A DNA stretch of 64,000 nt from Nitrospira sp. (GTDB lineage: Bacteria > Nitrospirota > Nitrospiria > Nitrospirales > Nitrospiraceae), in contig JANDJI010000007.1 in NCBI GenBank assembly GCA_024331125.1, forward strand, positions 1-64,000, read 5' to 3'. This document shows, piece after piece, positions 38,933 to 46,422 of the stretch; position 1 is the first letter of the stretch; each line of letters opens with the position of its first letter. The notes beneath the pieces were generated by a model. That model did no database searches, was not told the DNA's origin, and worked only from the letters and a program-made list of their open reading frames with translations. The position numbers and the translations under genes were made by a program.

Positions 38933-39607
38933 ATGCATGATCTGAATCATGGGCATCATCACGGCGGGATAGAGCCCACTCAAGCCAGAGCGAAGGGTAT
39001 TCCGGTCATCGGCGTGGGAGGGCCGGTCGGGTCAGGCAAGACCGCGCTCGTCGAAGCCCTGTGTCGTCGCCTCCGGGATCGATATAGCCTGGCCGCGGTG
39101 ACGAACGACATCTTCACGAAAATAGACGCAGAGATTTTGACCAGCCGCGCGGCCCTGCCGGTTGATCGCATCATAGGGGTGGAAACCGGAGGCTGCCCTC
39201 ACACGGCGATCAGAGAAGACGCGTCGCATAATCAAGAAGCGATCGATAAGCTGTTGCGTCATCACCCGGACGTTGAGCTGATCTTTCTGGAAAGCGGCGG
39301 CGATAACCTGGCGGCGACGTTCAGCCCCGAGTTGGTGGATTACGTGATCTATGTGATCGACGTGGCGGGAGGGGACAAGATTCCACGCAAAGGCGGACCG
39401 GGGATCACACGGTCCGACCTCCTGATCATCAACAAAATGGATCTGGCCCCGTTCGTTCGGGCCGATTTATCCGTCATGGATCGAGATACCCGCCGTATGA
39501 GGGGCGATCGGCCGTTCGTCTTTACCAATATATTGACCGGAGAGGGGCTTGACGTCGTCGTGAATTGGGTCGAGCAGCGCATCCCCGCCAAGAACCGGTC
39601 TGTGTGA
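38933..39607 (+). CDS. ureG: Urease accessory GTPase UreG with His-rich N-terminus
   Basis: A 224-residue SIMIBI-class GTPase. The P-loop GPVGSGKT lies at residues 30-37, followed by [25 protein letters not shown] (the metal-binding Cys-Pro-His) and [15 protein letters not shown]. The NKMD guanine-specificity motif is in [10 protein letters not shown]. The first twelve residues, [12 protein letters not shown], contain five histidines and could hold nickel. That matters because no ureE, the usual nickel chaperone, is found in this cluster. The last bases overlap the ureD start. Confidence 0.96.
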   Translation: MHDLNHGHHHGGIEPTQARAKGIPVIGVGGPVGSGKTALVEALCRRLRDRYSLAAVTNDIFTKIDAEILTSRAALPVDRIIGVETGGCPHTAIREDASHNQEAIDKLLRHHPDVELIFLESGGDNLAATFSPELVDYVIYVIDVAGGDKIPRKGGPGITRSDLLIINKMDLAPFVRADLSVMDRDTRRMRGDRPFVFTNILTGEGLDVVVNWVEQRIPAKNRSV

Positions 39608-40506
39608 GCGGCATACCCCTGCTTGTGGCACGGAAACGATCGCGTACCCACCGTGGCCTTGATGGAATCGAAGCGGTCGGCCGTGTCGGTGCGTTGCAGC
39701 TTGCCTACGGTGTGCGCGACGGTCGGACGATCCTGACGCGCTCGCATTGCACGACTCCCTGGCATGTGCTTCCTCCCGCGTACCTCGATGACACGGGTGC
39801 GGCCTACACGCAGCTGGTCAATCCCTCCGGTGGGTTGGTGGGGGGAGACCGTCTCTCCATCGAACTGAACCTGGATAAGGGGGCGCACGTCCTTATTTCG
39901 ACTCCGTCCGCCAACCGTGTCTATCGATCGGAAGAGAAATCGTCGGAGCAGATTGTCACGATTACGGTCGGATCGGGCGCGATTCTGGAGTGGCTGCCCG
40001 AACAGACCATTCCATTTGCCGGATCACGGTTTCGTCAGATCATTCGCGCGCAATTGGAGCCTGGTGCGACGATTATGCTGTGGGATGTTGTCGCTGCGGG
40101 ACGAATCGCTCGGGGAGAGCGGTGGGCGTTTGCCGCTCTGGAGAATGACGTTCACATTACGACGATTTCTGGAGGGACGCTTCTGGAACGATATAGGCTT
40201 GATCCCTCGACGGACCTGGGACAAGTCGGGCTGGCGGAAGCATGGAATTACGTTGCGTCGCTTTACGTAGTCGGTGACTCGATTGCACCGGAGGTCTGGA
40301 ATCAGCTGGAATCGAAAGCGGCGTCTCTACTGGATGAACGGCCGGGGCAGGTACTGGGGGGAGTCTCGACGCCGTCCGCGCCCGGTCTTGCCGTCAAACT
40401 TTTGGCTAAGGCGACTCCGGACTTGAATCGAATCTTCGACGCGCTGTGGGCGGCTATACGTCTGGAATTATGGAATCTCCCCGCAGTGTCCTTGCGAAAG
40501 TATTAA
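39604..40506 (+). CDS. ureD: Urease accessory protein UreD
   Basis: A 300-residue UreD (UreH) that scaffolds UreF/UreG on apo-urease and may provide a nickel tunnel. Characteristic segments are [26 protein letters not shown], and [15 protein letters not shown]. The start is GTG 39604, overlapping the TGA of ureG, so translation is probably coupled. This is the last gene of the urea operon, placed after ureG rather than before ureA as in enterobacteria. The following desaturase is on the opposite strand. Confidence 0.93.
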   Translation: MSGIPLLVARKRSRTHRGLDGIEAVGRVGALQLAYGVRDGRTILTRSHCTTPWHVLPPAYLDDTGAAYTQLVNPSGGLVGGDRLSIELNLDKGAHVLISTPSANRVYRSEEKSSEQIVTITVGSGAILEWLPEQTIPFAGSRFRQIIRAQLEPGATIMLWDVVAAGRIARGERWAFAALENDVHITTISGGTLLERYRLDPSTDLGQVGLAEAWNYVASLYVVGDSIAPEVWNQLESKAASLLDERPGQVLGGVSTPSAPGLAVKLLAKATPDLNRIFDALWAAIRLELWNLPAVSLRKY

Positions 40507-40531
40507 GCCGCGGTCTCCACGGCTTTTGCCA

Positions 40532-41482
40532 TCATCCGCCGGATGCGGGCCGAAGCTTGGAATCTTTTGCCTGGGGACCGCCGGCAGTTCGGAGCGACCA
40601 GGCCAACCCCAGGAATGAAAGCGTGGCGATCAGCCATTTCGATGGATCGAAGTTGTACCACCGCGGGCCGTTGCGATAGTCGGTCGGGTAGGTGTGGTGA
40701 TAATTGTGGTATCCCTCGCCGAACGTCAACAGTGACACCAACCAACTGTCGCGGCTTGAGTCGGTTTGACTGTGCGGCTGGCGTCCCCAGATGTGGCAGA
40801 TCGAATTGATGCAAAATGTGGAATTGAGGACGGCGAAGGTCCGGCCGATGCCGGCCAGCATGAAACAGCTCAGCCCACCACGCCACCCCCCGTACAGGAA
40901 TCCCGCCAGAAATGGCAGTGCCAGCCCCGACAACACGATCGGAACATAGTACCGGTGCTGCCACATGACGATCGGATCTTGCCGGAGTCGCGCCGCGTAT
41001 TTTTCATCGGTGTACCGTTGTCCCACCAAGAGCCACCCACAGTGGCTGTACCAAAATCCGCGCGTCGCGTTGTACGGGTCGGCTTCTTGATCACAGGCCG
41101 CATGGTGCCGGATGTGGTCCGCTCCCCACTTCAATGCCGAGTTTTGGAGCGCCCATCCGCCGGCGATCAGCAACCCCGCTTTGACCCAATCGGGGCAGGC
41201 AAAGCTGCGGTGCGAAATCAAACGATGGTAGCCGACGGTAATGCCCAGGCCGGTGACCACGTACAACAGGCCGAACATCGTCCAATCAAGCCGATTGTAC
41301 CCGTAGAGATATCCGAAGAGGGGGACCCCGATGACCGTCGCGGCCACGATCAGACAGAAGAGCAACACCGTCGCAAACTGAGGATAGGTTCGCCGTGGAC
41401 CGGTTGAGGCTTGATCGGGAAGCCCTGCGAAAAAAGGATCGGATGGTGAAGAGGCTTTAGAAAAATTTGATGCGTGAACCAT
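40532..41482 (-). CDS. Membrane fatty-acid desaturase (acyl-CoA delta-9 type)
   Basis: A 316-residue integral-membrane desaturase. The three histidine boxes that bind the di-iron centre are visible: HRLISH, HIRHH and HNYHH. Hydrophobic segments flank them (FATVLLFCLIVAATVIGVPLFG, LSGLALPFLAGFL). NSICHIWG near the fourth membrane region is typical of the stearoyl-CoA desaturase group, and GEGYHNYHHTYPTDYRNG is conserved in this family. It introduces a double bond into saturated acyl chains and so adjusts membrane fluidity. The ATG at 41482 was chosen because upstream in-frame residues are not conserved-looking. It converges on ureD. Confidence 0.92.
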   Translation of the reverse strand: MVHASNFSKASSPSDPFFAGLPDQASTGPRRTYPQFATVLLFCLIVAATVIGVPLFGYLYGYNRLDWTMFGLLYVVTGLGITVGYHRLISHRSFACPDWVKAGLLIAGGWALQNSALKWGADHIRHHAACDQEADPYNATRGFWYSHCGWLLVGQRYTDEKYAARLRQDPIVMWQHRYYVPIVLSGLALPFLAGFLYGGWRGGLSCFMLAGIGRTFAVLNSTFCINSICHIWGRQPHSQTDSSRDSWLVSLLTFGEGYHNYHHTYPTDYRNGPRWYNFDPSKWLIATLSFLGLAWSLRTAGGPQAKDSKLRPASGG

Positions 41483-41932
41483 GCAGATGAAATCGGAGCA
41501 GATGAAATCGGACTCTGGATTCCCTTGGCGTAAAAAAGAAAACTTACAATGAACCGGCGGCACTTTAGCAGGTTGCCGGCTGATTCGCCATTCATTTTTT
41601 CAGGGCCGGGATTCGACGACGGATCACGTCATGCGCCATGCGGGAATTGCGAGCGGCATCTGTAGGGAGCGAGGGCCGTCTCCAAGGAGCGAAGCCGAGG
41701 AGGGAGTCTCATAGGCGCAGTTCCACGGAAATTTTGGGTCTTGTTTGCAAAGGCGGGGTGCGGTAATATCCGTCCAAGTCAACGAGTCCTAGGCCAGTCT
41801 TTCCGGCACGGTGCCGATCGTCTTGACACAATCCAGCGTAGGCTGTTCCCGTGTGTCGATCGGGGGGATCCGGGAGGGGACTCCCTAGGGACGCAATGGG
41901 ACCCCTAAGTCCATCACCAAGGAGGCAATGTT
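41483..41932. other. Gene-free divergent promoter interval
   Basis: 450 bp between the desaturase start and the divergent periplasmic protein. No protein-like frame is seen. It contains a possible sigma-70 promoter (41741-41769) and AAGGAGG just before 41933, plus GC-rich short palindromes such as GGGAG/CTCCC near 41871-41884. Confidence 0.5.
41741..41769 (+). promoter_or_regulatory. Possible sigma-70-type promoter
   Basis: TTGTTT and TAATAT are separated by exactly 17 bases and point at the periplasmic protein gene starting at 41933. The -35 box matches the consensus at only three positions and the -10 at four, so this is a weak assignment. Confidence 0.28.
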
Positions 41933-42727
41933 ATGAGGCGTTCGTTATCGATCATGTTGGGCGTGGTAGCCGTCGCCGTGGTGGCGGCGCCTGTCGCGTC
42001 GTTTGCGGGTGGGACGATTTCCGGCAAAGTCACCTATGCCGGAAAGTCCGAGCAGAAGGAGTTTCTCTTCTCCAAGTTCCCCAACCCGAATTTCTGCAAT
42101 AAGATTCCGACCAAGGGCTTGGCGGAAGGAGATAAGCGGTTCATCAAGACGATTGAAGTCGGCAAGGACGGCGGTTTGAAGAACGCGATCGTCGCGGTGG
42201 TGGATATCGAAGACAAAGCGTTCATGGACGGCTACGCCGGCACTGAGGTCAAGGCGGAGTTCTGCGATTTCCAGCCGTTCAGCGGCATTGTCGTCAACAA
42301 TCGGCCGTTTAAGGTTGAAAACTTGGATGCCGATCCGGACGATCCCAAATCTGTGGCAGGCGTGCTTCACAACCCCCACAGTTTTGTGGTGAAGGGAGCG
42401 ACATCCGCGACCGGCTTCAACATCGGTCTTGCCAAGAAGGGTGACAAGCTGGAAAAGCCGGTGGTGTTCCGCGGCGGCGCGGAGAAAGAGGGTTATTTCC
42501 GTTTGCAGTGCGATCAGCATGAGTTCATGCAGTCCTTCTTCCTTCCGGTGAACAATCCGTACTACGCGGTGACGAAGGAAGACGGTTCGTTCGAGATCAA
42601 GGATGTTCCGGCCGGCAAACATAAGGTGGTGGCCTGGCATCCGTTCGCCGGGAAGGCCAAGAAGATCGAGTTTGAGGTCGATGTGACGGACGGTGGAACG
42701 GCCAATCTCAAGGCCGAGATCAAGTAA
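41933..42727 (+). CDS. Periplasmic protein with CxxHxxM motif and carboxypeptidase-regulatory-like fold
   Basis: A 264-residue exported protein. Residues 1-25 are a signal peptide (MRRSLSIMLGVVAVAVVAAPVASFA). The mature start GGTISGKVTYAGKS resembles a carboxypeptidase-regulatory/Ig-like strand. Around residues 185-215 is LQCDQHEFMQSFFLPVNNPYYAVT followed by DGSFEIKDVPAGKHKVVAWHPF, a signature common in uncharacterised periplasmic proteins often annotated as plastocyanin- or methylamine-utilisation-like. Cys, His and Met in CDQHEFM could bind copper in the manner of a cupredoxin, though spacing differs from true plastocyanin. AAGGAGG supports the start. It is probably well expressed and may be an electron carrier or copper protein. 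Confidence 0.75.
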   Translation: MRRSLSIMLGVVAVAVVAAPVASFAGGTISGKVTYAGKSEQKEFLFSKFPNPNFCNKIPTKGLAEGDKRFIKTIEVGKDGGLKNAIVAVVDIEDKAFMDGYAGTEVKAEFCDFQPFSGIVVNNRPFKVENLDADPDDPKSVAGVLHNPHSFVVKGATSATGFNIGLAKKGDKLEKPVVFRGGAEKEGYFRLQCDQHEFMQSFFLPVNNPYYAVTKEDGSFEIKDVPAGKHKVVAWHPFAGKAKKIEFEVDVTDGGTANLKAEIK

Positions 42728-42886
42728 ACGCTTTCTCTCAACTCACGGGTCTCGTCGAAAGGCAGTGGTTGGTCCGCTGCCTTTCGTGTTTTTGCGGGCA
42801 ATCAGGTCCCCTCGCTTCTTGCCTTTCGATTTCCGATCTCGGTAAGATCCCTTCTTTCTCCGGCATTCTGGTGACAGGGGAGGCGT

Positions 42887-43876
42887 GTGTCGCGAGAGCT
42901 TTCGCTCGCCGAGATTTTTCAACTCGGCTACTACTGGGAAACGAAAATTTTATTAACCGCGGTGACGTTGAACGTGTTTTCCGCACTGGACGGCACGCCC
43001 AAAACCGCCGGTGAAGTCGCAGGCCGGATCGGCGCCCATGAACCGGCGCTTCGCTTGTTGCTGAACGCCCTTGTGGCCATGAAATTACTCATCAAAGAAG
43101 GCGATCGATATGGCAATTCGTCGGTCGCGGACAAGCATCTTGTTACACGGTCGCCCCACTATGTGGGGCACTTGCTGCTGCTTCATGACGCGGAATGGAA
43201 CAATTGGGGCAAGTTGGAAGAAACCGTTCGCACGGGGAGGCGGGCGGTCGATCGACACGTGTTCGAGACCGATCCGGAATTAGGCGGCAACGTCTTGGCC
43301 GTATTGGATCGAATCGGCCGGCAGAGCGGCCCGGAATTGGCGAGACGCCTTGATTTGAGCGGACCCGTTCGTCTGTTGGATTTGGGGGGAGGAGCCGGAA
43401 CGAACGCGATCGCGTTTTGCGAAGTGTATCCTGATTTGACCGCGACAGTGTTCGACCTTCCGACCACGCTCCGACTGACGGAGAAGACGGTAAAAGAAAG
43501 AGGGTTGGCCTCGCGGATTGCCCTGCTCCCCGGTGACTTCAACCGGGACCCTCTCGGCGGTCCCTACGACGTCGTGTTGATGTCCGACGTGTTGCATTAT
43601 CAGACCGATGAAGCGAATGAAGCGTTGGTCGAAAAAGCGTTCGCGCACCTTGCCCCCCAAGGGCGATTGGTCATCAAGGATCGTTTCCTTAATGAAGCCG
43701 GAACCGGTCCCGCATGGACGACCGCGTTCGCCGTGCACATCCTGGTGAATACTCAGGCCGGGAGTTGTTATCGATGCAGTGATGCGGTGAGATGGATGAC
43801 GAAGGCCGGGTTTGCCGATATTGCGGAGTTGGAAAAAACGGCCGTCGTCCAGGGCGTCAAGAGTCGGGCGATCTGA
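42887..43876 (+). CDS. SAM-dependent O-methyltransferase (dimerisation plus Rossmann domain)
   Basis: A 329-residue methyltransferase of the acetylserotonin/plant O-methyltransferase type. Residues 1-95 form the winged-helix dimerisation domain (YYWETKILLTAVTLNVFSALD, RLLLNALVAMKLL). The SAM site is LLDLGGGAGTNAIAF near residue 164. VLMSDVLHYQTDE and the C-terminal RCSDAVRWMTKAGF segment fit the family. The start is GTG 42887 with GGGGAGG upstream. The acceptor is unknown; relatives act on quinones, carotenoids and tetrapyrrole-derived pigments. It leads a same-strand run into the respiratory genes. Confidence 0.82.
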   Translation: MSRELSLAEIFQLGYYWETKILLTAVTLNVFSALDGTPKTAGEVAGRIGAHEPALRLLLNALVAMKLLIKEGDRYGNSSVADKHLVTRSPHYVGHLLLLHDAEWNNWGKLEETVRTGRRAVDRHVFETDPELGGNVLAVLDRIGRQSGPELARRLDLSGPVRLLDLGGGAGTNAIAFCEVYPDLTATVFDLPTTLRLTEKTVKERGLASRIALLPGDFNRDPLGGPYDVVLMSDVLHYQTDEANEALVEKAFAHLAPQGRLVIKDRFLNEAGTGPAWTTAFAVHILVNTQAGSCYRCSDAVRWMTKAGFADIAELEKTAVVQGVKSRAI

Positions 43877-43961
43877 CGTATGGCATGCGACACGACAACG
43901 AATAGGCCTGGTGCTTTGAACCGAAACAGCCGGCGAACGATCTGACGCGAGAGATTTGGGA

Positions 43962-44675
43962 ATGGATTGGCTGCGGGAGCCTGGATTTTTTGGCACACAT
44001 GCCACGGTGGGGGCGGACTTGAGCCAATTGATGGCGACGCTTTTTACCGTTTTGTTCATCGTCGGATGGGTGCAGGCTCGCAAGCAACACACCGATGCTC
44101 ACCACTGGTTGATGTTGGGCGGCATGATCTCCATGGCCGGTTTCTTTGTGGTCTATTATCTGTTTCGCCAGCTCGGCGTCTTGGCGTTCGAGGGGAAAGA
44201 AGGGTTCGGCGGTTCTCAGGAACTGTACGACCGCGTGTTCGTCCCCGTGCTGATCCTTCACATTACCCTCGTCATCGTCGGTCTCATCATGGCGGTGTAT
44301 CTCATTGTCCTCGGCTTTCGAGTCCAAACGTTTGTCGGCGGGAAACGGCGGCTGAAAGCCGGCCCCAGGCAAGCTTCATGGGGTGCGATCGCTAAACTGT
44401 GGACCGCCGTCGGCGGCTTGATAGGAACGTATCTTCTCTATCTGCACCTGACAGACCGCCTTTCAATGCGGAGGTCCAGTGTCTGGATCGCGTTCATGCT
44501 CATCTTTACGGTGGTTTTGCTGATGGAGATGGCGATTCAACGGATATGGCCGGACGGAGCTCAGCGACATCGGGCGCTCGGTCGGTTCACCATGGTAATC
44601 TACTGTGTGCTGTTCGTGACCGGGAGCTTCACCTACACGATGCTGTACATTCTCTATCCAGGGAAAATCGGATGA
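43962..44675 (+). CDS. DUF420 membrane protein (CtaM/YozB-like)
   Basis: A 237-residue polytopic membrane protein of the DUF420 type, longer than the Bacillus protein YozB/CtaM, which is needed for activity of haem-copper oxidases. About six hydrophobic segments are visible. GADLSQLMATLFTVLFIVGW, HHWLMLGGMISMAGFFVVYYL, and VLILHITLVIVGLIMAVYLI carry the conserved histidines (HTDAHH, ILH) that are typical of the family. The C-terminal part HRALGRFTMVIYCVLFVTG has another His/Arg pair. The location close to bd-like oxidases fits a role in oxidase assembly. ATG 43962 was chosen; TTG 43956 is possible. Confidence 0.75.
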   Translation: MDWLREPGFFGTHATVGADLSQLMATLFTVLFIVGWVQARKQHTDAHHWLMLGGMISMAGFFVVYYLFRQLGVLAFEGKEGFGGSQELYDRVFVPVLILHITLVIVGLIMAVYLIVLGFRVQTFVGGKRRLKAGPRQASWGAIAKLWTAVGGLIGTYLLYLHLTDRLSMRRSSVWIAFMLIFTVVLLMEMAIQRIWPDGAQRHRALGRFTMVIYCVLFVTGSFTYTMLYILYPGKIG

Positions 44676-44784
44676 GAAGCATTGCGGCGAAGCGACGGCG
44701 TATGGCCGTTGAGCGAATTAGGGGTTCGGCCGCGAGTCGGGTCCTGCGGTCGCTGCTTCCGGGGCAACCGGCGGATACCGGACG

Positions 44785-45279
44785 ATGTTGACCTGCGGCT
44801 GTGGGCGGTGGATGCACACGGAGGGGATTGAGGAACGGGCTTGCGAAGATGGAGCTGCCCAGTGGTTTATTCGATCCGAATGTCGCGGGTGCGGACTGAA
44901 GGTGGGCGTTGATGTGCCGGCGGGTCAAATCGGCGGATTGGTCGATCGATTGATGTGGACGGACGAGGCGCTGCATCGGTTGGACCGAATGCCGCCGTAC
45001 CTGGCGTCGCTCGTTCGGCAGGAAGCGGAAGAGCGGGCCAGAGGCCGAGAAACAAGGGTTATTACTTATGACTCGCTCCTCAACCCGTCGTCCGAAGAAC
45101 GGATCGAGTGGGAGCCGGAAGCGGAACGACGATTGGAAAAAGTGCCGGCCGCCGTGCGAGCGATGGCGAAGATTGAGCTGGAACGGACGGCGGTCGAGCG
45201 AGGGATGACTGTCGTGACCGTGTCGCTGATGGAAGAGGTCAAAGCGAAGTATTTTGGAATGGGAGCTCAGAGGATCTAG
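44785..45279 (+). CDS. PCP-reductase-domain protein with N-terminal cysteines
   Basis: A 164-residue soluble protein. The C-terminal ~50 residues, starting WEPEAERRLEKVPAAVRAMAK and ending MEEVKAKYFG, match the small PCP_red helical domain first named from light-independent protochlorophyllide reductase subunit B. A weaker copy lies before it (WTDEALHRLDRMPPYLASLVRQ), so the protein seems to carry two. The N-terminal third contains CGCGRW and CRGCG, four cysteines that could hold zinc or an iron-sulphur cluster. It makes no chlorophyll gene set here; its neighbours are DUF420 and oxidase genes. The role is unknown. Confidence 0.7.
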   Translation: MLTCGCGRWMHTEGIEERACEDGAAQWFIRSECRGCGLKVGVDVPAGQIGGLVDRLMWTDEALHRLDRMPPYLASLVRQEAEERARGRETRVITYDSLLNPSSEERIEWEPEAERRLEKVPAAVRAMAKIELERTAVERGMTVVTVSLMEEVKAKYFGMGAQRI

Positions 45280-45368
45280 GAAGCGGAGACGTCGCTCGGA
45301 AACATGCGACCCGACGTGCGGCTTATGGTCCGCTTTTCTCCTCAAGCGTCACGTTCGGCGGGGGAAAG

Positions 45369-46421
45369 ATGTTGCATCGGATGGCCTTGCGAGTGCTTCC
45401 CAGCTTGAGCCTGGCCGTGACGGAGGAGTCAGTCCGAAAACGGAAACGGCTGATCATGCTTGTGCCGGGCTTGGTCGCCTTCGCGGTGTATCGCGTGGCC
45501 AAACACCTGATGTCGATTGCGGAGCCGCTGACATTGCTCTTGTTGAGCAGTCTGATCGCGATGGCAACGGCCCTGTTCGCTTACCGGATCGGGCGATCCG
45601 CCTCCTGGGGGGTGATTGCCCGCCAAGACGGCGGACGTGTTCTCGCGTGGATGGCTTTCTGGATCGGAGCGGTCTACGGCGCGCAGCTCTCGCTGCTGGT
45701 GTTGGCGCTGTTGTGGATGGTGGGCTACGACTATCTGCAACATCCGGATGGTCCCGCCATGATGGCGATCATGGTCGCGTGCACGTCGGTGGCGCGGGAT
45801 GCGTTTGAGATCGGCCATGTGCGCCGGATGGCCGCGATGGGGAGACCGTTTCCCACGTTCCCCGACGGAGCGCCGTTGCGAGACATGATAAGGAGCCGCG
45901 CGGCTCAGGTCGGTCCCTGGGTGGCGGCCGGATCGGTGATCGGTGCGGCGGCCGCGTCCCTCGATCACGTGGTCATGGGACAGCAGGCGTTCATCGTGCA
46001 ATTGCTCGCCGTGACGTTGCTGGGAGGTGCGATCACCTTGTGCGCCTATTTCGGCGGTATGAACGGACGCGCCTCATGGACGGCGCGATTCTCCGCGACA
46101 AGCGTATCCGAACTCTTCAAGTATTGGTGGTGGCCGGGGCTCGCGTTTTCGTCCACCTATTATTTGGTCGCGGCGGGCGTCGGCCTGTTTGTCGTGCAAT
46201 GGCCGACCATGGCCCCCGGTTTTTCCGTCGCCGGCGGAGGATTTGTGGGCGGAATGATGGCGCTCTACGGATACTATTTGGGACATCGCCGGCACGTGGA
46301 AGAGCAACAGGGACAAAGAATCGATGAAGCCCTGCTCCGGTGTCCTTTTGTGATGGGCATTCTTGGGAGAGCAAAACATGTGAGCACGCCGATGCCGACT
46401 GTTCCTGGATCAAAGGTGTAG
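45369..46421 (+). CDS. Polytopic membrane protein, unknown function
   Basis: A 350-residue inner-membrane protein with about eight hydrophobic segments, for example RLIMLVPGLVAFAVY, LTLLLLSSLIAMATALFAY, VLAWMAFWIGAVYGAQLSLL and QAFIVQLLAVTLLGGAITL. Loops are basic (VRKRKRL, GHVRRMAAMGRP). Several histidines sit near membrane boundaries (DHVVMGQQ, GHRRHVEE), which could be haem ligands, but nothing proves it. It ends one base before the bd-like oxidase subunit starts, so the two are almost certainly co-translated. No family is recognised. Confidence 0.7.
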   Translation: MLHRMALRVLPSLSLAVTEESVRKRKRLIMLVPGLVAFAVYRVAKHLMSIAEPLTLLLLSSLIAMATALFAYRIGRSASWGVIARQDGGRVLAWMAFWIGAVYGAQLSLLVLALLWMVGYDYLQHPDGPAMMAIMVACTSVARDAFEIGHVRRMAAMGRPFPTFPDGAPLRDMIRSRAAQVGPWVAAGSVIGAAAASLDHVVMGQQAFIVQLLAVTLLGGAITLCAYFGGMNGRASWTARFSATSVSELFKYWWWPGLAFSSTYYLVAAGVGLFVVQWPTMAPGFSVAGGGFVGGMMALYGYYLGHRRHVEEQQGQRIDEALLRCPFVMGILGRAKHVSTPMPTVPGSKV

Positions 46422-46422
46422 C

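Noticed and set aside
44672..44791. A 39-codon plus-strand frame overlapping DUF420 (ATGA) and the PCP-reductase-domain gene
   Set aside because: The overlaps look like translational coupling, but the peptide is a featureless Arg-rich sequence and the next gene has its own start inside it.
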